Origin: a bacterium
GTDB taxonomy: Bacteria > Patescibacteriota > UBA1384 > CAJBMM01
Length of the DNA stretch: 26,085 nucleotides
NCBI GenBank assembly: GCA_027364665.1
Contig: DAHXOW010000025.1
Span: 1-26,085 of the forward strand
Direction: 5' to 3'
Every line of letters begins with the position of its first letter. Position 1 is the stretch's first letter. Below are positions 23,360 through 26,085 of the stretch, piece by piece. The position numbers were made by a program, and so were the translations under genes. The notes under the pieces are model-generated. The model was not told the origin of the DNA. It saw nothing but the letters and a program-made list of their open reading frames with translations, and made no database searches.

Positions 23360-24736
23360 ATGAATAAATACAATAAGCATAAATTTAGAAAGGCCATGTA
23401 TTTGCCGCTATTATTAATCTTAACAAGCGTTTTCTTGCTGTTAAGCTTAATTGCTATTGATTTAGCGGTGATGCAACGAAAAGAATCGCTATCAAACGCA
23501 AACAAAATCAGCGCTTTAGGAGTTGCAGAAGCTGGTGTCAATTATTATCTCTGGCATTTAGCACATAACGACACCGACTATACCGACGGCCAACCAGTAC
23601 CAACGACCCCCCCGCCATACGGACCATATACTCATCAATATTATGATGCTAACGGTAATTTAATAGGTAACTACTCTCTACTTATCACTCCTCCTCCTTC
23701 CGGTAGTACCGTTACAACAATTGAATCAACAGGAACAATTAATACTACCCATCAAACCAGAACGGTAAAAGCCGTTCTGGGAATCCCATCTTTCAGTCAA
23801 TATGCCGTAGTAACCGGCTCAGAAGTCTGGTTTGGCTCCAACGAGACAACCAACGGGCCAGTGCACTCAAATATTGGTATACATTTTGACGGAACTAATA
23901 ATGGGCCCGTCACCTCTTCGTCCGCAACTTATACCCCATCATATGAGTTCGGTGGCGACGGACAAGTTCACAATGGCGTTTGGGGTAACGGCGGGCCTCA
24001 ATCATCTTGGCTTTTTCCGGTACCAACGGTTAATTTTCAAAATATCACTGCCAATTTACAGCAATTGGAAACCGAGGCCCAGTCCAACGGCATGTACCTA
24101 CCGAAATCTTCACAACTTGGTTATTACATACAATTTCAAAGTGACGGGACGTATAAACTCGCTACGGTAACTAGTTATAGTATGAGTACCTTTAAAACCA
24201 CCTCTTTAGTTTCGGAACCAGCGCCTGCCAATGGCATAATTTATGCTAGCGACAACGTCTTCGTTTCAGGCACTGTCCATGGTAGATATACCGTTGTTGC
24301 CGCAACTTTGCCGAGCTCGCCAAACACCTACAGAGACATCACGGCCATAGATAATTTGACCTACACCGCTAAAGATGGCACCGATGTTTTAGGATTGGTT
24401 GCCCAAAAAGACTTTTTGGTTGGCCCTTTGTCTCCTCTTAATATGGAAATAGACGCGGCAATTCTGGCTCAAAACGGAAGAGCGTATCGCCCTTATTGTT
24501 GGAACGATTCTTGCGGGCCAATGTATAATATCCGAGATAACATAACTATATATGGGTCGGTCGGATCTCTCAGTTATTGGAACTGGACGTGGGTAAACCA
24601 ATACAATCAGGTAATTTCTGGCTATCAGACAACTAATCAAAGCTATGATCAACATCTACAATTTGCCCCACCGCCCAGTTTTCCCACTACGGGTGAATAT
24701 TCTCTGCTCTCATGGAGAGAAGTAACATCTCCATAG
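23360..24736 (+). CDS. PilX-like pilus-associated membrane protein
   Basis: The 458-residue protein has a basic start, one hydrophobic helix (about 12-37), and then SALGVAEAGVNYYLWHLAHN (about 50-69), the pattern of PilX-type minor pilins, which lack a canonical FTLIE motif. The rest is Thr/Ser/Asn/Tyr-rich and beta-type, with TGSEVWFGSNETTNGPVHSNIGIHFDG (about 152-178) and a C-terminal LSWREV. A GPVHSN-like element after the PilX start is also seen in DUF4900-type pilus proteins; I did not verify that assignment. It starts 1 bp after the preceding pilin stop. It likely belongs to the same minor-pilin complex; exact role unknown. Confidence 0.75.
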   Translation: MNKYNKHKFRKAMYLPLLLILTSVFLLLSLIAIDLAVMQRKESLSNANKISALGVAEAGVNYYLWHLAHNDTDYTDGQPVPTTPPPYGPYTHQYYDANGNLIGNYSLLITPPPSGSTVTTIESTGTINTTHQTRTVKAVLGIPSFSQYAVVTGSEVWFGSNETTNGPVHSNIGIHFDGTNNGPVTSSSATYTPSYEFGGDGQVHNGVWGNGGPQSSWLFPVPTVNFQNITANLQQLETEAQSNGMYLPKSSQLGYYIQFQSDGTYKLATVTSYSMSTFKTTSLVSEPAPANGIIYASDNVFVSGTVHGRYTVVAATLPSSPNTYRDITAIDNLTYTAKDGTDVLGLVAQKDFLVGPLSPLNMEIDAAILAQNGRAYRPYCWNDSCGPMYNIRDNITIYGSVGSLSYWNWTWVNQYNQVISGYQTTNQSYDQHLQFAPPPSFPTTGEYSLLSWREVTSP

Positions 24737-24797
24737 TTTTATTATTAAAAATTGCATTAAGGAATAGATAACGGCTATATTAAATAAGGAGGGGCAT

Positions 24798-25808
24798 TTG
24801 TTGTCTTCTTTGTTTGGATTTAATACTTCAGTCTGTGGTTTAGATGTGGGCTTGCACGCACTTATGGCAGCCCAGTTAAAATCACCAGCCCAACATTCAA
24901 CATTAGTCTGTTTGAGTACTCAGGATTTAGACCAAAAAACCTTTGAAAAGGACAAAACACTTGACTCAGAAATTTTGGCAAGAACGCTTAAGAACTTGAT
25001 ATCGAACGCGCAACCAAGACCTATTACCGCAAAAGCCGTTGTGGCAGCACTTCCAGAAACATATATCTTTACCAAAATCATACAACTACCAAATTTAGCT
25101 CCTAAGGAATTACAAAAAGCAATCGGCTATGAAGCAAGCCAATATTTACCAGTACCGATTGATGAGGTTTATTTTGATTACACACCTCTTGCCTTACGAC
25201 CAGATAACAAACAAATAGATGCGGCACTGTTTGCCGCGCCAAAAAATTTGGTTGACAGCCTAATAACGGCAATTAAAAGTTGTGGTTTGGAGCTTTATGC
25301 AGTCGAAACCAAATCGACGGCAATCGGCCGAGCACTTCTTCCTTCGGGAAACACCGATGCGGTGTTAATTATCGATATCGGGTCAGAGTCAACTCGTATG
25401 ACGTTGGTAGATCACGGTAATGTCTGGCTTGCAACCTCCGTTGCAATTGGGGAAATACAAATGCTCAAAGCTTTATCCGAGCTATTTAAATGTGAGCCAA
25501 AAGAAGTCAGAAAAATCGTTGCGGCTGGCACAAGTGATTTGGTGAAAGATACGATAAAATCAATCACCGCCGGAATTACTCAAGAAGCAATGTCAGTTAT
25601 TAGGTATCACGAAACCAGAGATTATGGCCCTAACAAAGTCGCAAAAGCTCTTGTGGTAGGGCAAGGCGCAACAATTCCCGGCATATTAGATCAGATTGTC
25701 GAAGCAATACATTTAAAAAGCGAATTCGGCGCCCCATTAGTAGCGGGCAACAAATCAATTGACTTGAGATACACGGTCGCTTTAGGTTTAAGTATGAGGT
25801 CGCTTTAG
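24798..25808 (+). CDS. pilM: Type IV pilus alignment protein PilM
   Basis: PilM is an actin-like cytoplasmic protein that binds the PilN N-terminus and links the pilus machine to its ATPases. The 336-residue protein has the actin-fold phosphate motifs GLDVG (about 14-18) and LIIDIGSESTRMTLVDHG, the ALPETYIFTKIIQLPNL and IGYEASQYLPVP segments typical of PilM, and the adenosine-site VVGQGATIPG near the end. The start is TTG at 24798 (a second TTG follows immediately); AGGAGG at 24787-24792 lies 5 nt upstream, the strongest ribosome site in the operon. A 61-bp gap separates it from the PilX-like gene. Confidence 0.94.
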   Translation: MLSSLFGFNTSVCGLDVGLHALMAAQLKSPAQHSTLVCLSTQDLDQKTFEKDKTLDSEILARTLKNLISNAQPRPITAKAVVAALPETYIFTKIIQLPNLAPKELQKAIGYEASQYLPVPIDEVYFDYTPLALRPDNKQIDAALFAAPKNLVDSLITAIKSCGLELYAVETKSTAIGRALLPSGNTDAVLIIDIGSESTRMTLVDHGNVWLATSVAIGEIQMLKALSELFKCEPKEVRKIVAAGTSDLVKDTIKSITAGITQEAMSVIRYHETRDYGPNKVAKALVVGQGATIPGILDQIVEAIHLKSEFGAPLVAGNKSIDLRYTVALGLSMRSL

Positions 25809-25815
25809 GATTATT

Positions 25816-26085
25816 ATGAATGAAATTAATTTGCTTCCAGTATCGCAAAAACAAAAACGCCTGATGCTTAGCCTTATCGCTTATTCTAGTATAGGCTTCG
25901 TAATTTTGTTATTAGTTTGCGGCGGAATTGCTTTAACTCTGACTACCGTGCAAATTACCGTAAACGAGAGAATTGGCCAAAATGAATTTTATATAACAAC
26001 TTTAAATAAACAAATGAAAACGTACCAAAGCCTAGAGTCCGAAGTTACTTCAATAAATCACTTACTCTCGGCAACAACAATTGCG
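25816..26085 (+). CDS. pilN: Type IV pilus protein PilN (N-terminal part)
   Basis: The frame from the ATG at 25816 stays open to the window edge (90 codons). It begins MNEINLLP, the signature PilM-binding motif of PilN, followed by a basic stretch (KQKR), one membrane helix (about 18-41) and the start of a coiled-coil-like periplasmic region. AGGA lies 5 nt before the ATG, and the gene starts 7 bp after the pilM stop. The order pilM-pilN is standard; pilO would be expected next, outside the window. Confidence 0.93.
   Translation, partial: MNEINLLPVSQKQKRLMLSLIAYSSIGFVILLLVCGGIALTLTTVQITVNERIGQNEFYITTLNKQMKTYQSLESEVTSINHLLSATTIA

Noticed and set aside
23832..24170. A 112-codon + strand frame inside the PilX-like gene
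   Set aside because: Out-of-frame shadow in a long Thr/Ser-rich gene; low-complexity translation and no start signal.
24752..24781. Promoter for pilM (TTGCAT, 18 nt, TATATT)
   Set aside because: The -35 match is only 3 of 6, and the predicted start would fall inside the pilM ribosome-binding site, so co-transcription with the upstream pilus genes is more likely.

Overview
The window looks like a chromosomal piece of a small-genome bacterium, most likely a member of the Candidate Phyla Radiation (Patescibacteria). This placement is an inference. It rests on AT-rich composition, compact housekeeping genes that lack the usual C-terminal extensions (RsmI, UvrD/PcrA, MetRS), frequent TTG/GTG starts, very tight gene packing, a type IV pilus operon next to replication genes, and small Ser/Asn-rich membrane proteins typical of that group. 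TGA is used as a normal stop (tatD, metG, rsmI), so the code is standard and not the UGA=Gly code of Gracilibacteria/SR1. No mobile element, CRISPR array or rRNA gene was seen.

Layout. (1) Positions 1-905, + strand: the last codons of a membrane protein, then a membrane-anchored helical-repeat protein starting inside the previous stop codon. (2) Positions 906-18351, all on the - strand: in transcription order dnaX, dnaB, an unusual 223-bp intergenic region with a promoter-like sequence and a long hairpin, a UvrD/PcrA helicase, a G5-domain surface protein, rsmA, rsmI, a Fic protein, metG, tatD, folD, mnmA, a four-domain fibronectin type III secreted protein, a small membrane protein, recG, tRNA-Leu(TAG), and a VirB2/TrbC-like small membrane protein. 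(3) Positions 18352-18497: a divergent intergenic region. (4) Positions 18498-26085, + strand: a type IV pilus operon with pilB, pilC, two prepilin-like proteins, a PilX-like protein, pilM and the start of pilN.

How it fits together. The G5 protein, rsmA, rsmI, metG and tatD recall the yabC(rsmI)-metS-yabD(tatD)-yabE-rnmV-ksgA cluster of Bacillus, rearranged and with a Fic protein inserted. metG-tatD-folD-mnmA are joined by 4-8 bp overlaps, and rsmI-fic by an ATGA overlap, which implies translational coupling. dnaX and dnaB supply clamp loader and replicative helicase; UvrD and RecG handle repair and fork restart. RsmA, RsmI, MnmA, MetRS and tRNA-Leu serve translation. The + strand operon encodes the motor, platform, minor pilins and alignment complex of a type IV pilus; no pilT, prepilin peptidase or secretin lies in the window. 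Several - strand genes (FN3, G5, VirB2-like, the 147-residue protein) also encode exported or membrane proteins.

Nothing here is a clear new multi-gene system. The points most worth a second look are the intergenic attenuator-like region before uvrD, the reading frame that runs through tRNA-Leu into the VirB2-like gene, the pilins with non-glycine -1 residues, the Fic protein with an altered inhibitory motif, and the divergent FolD.
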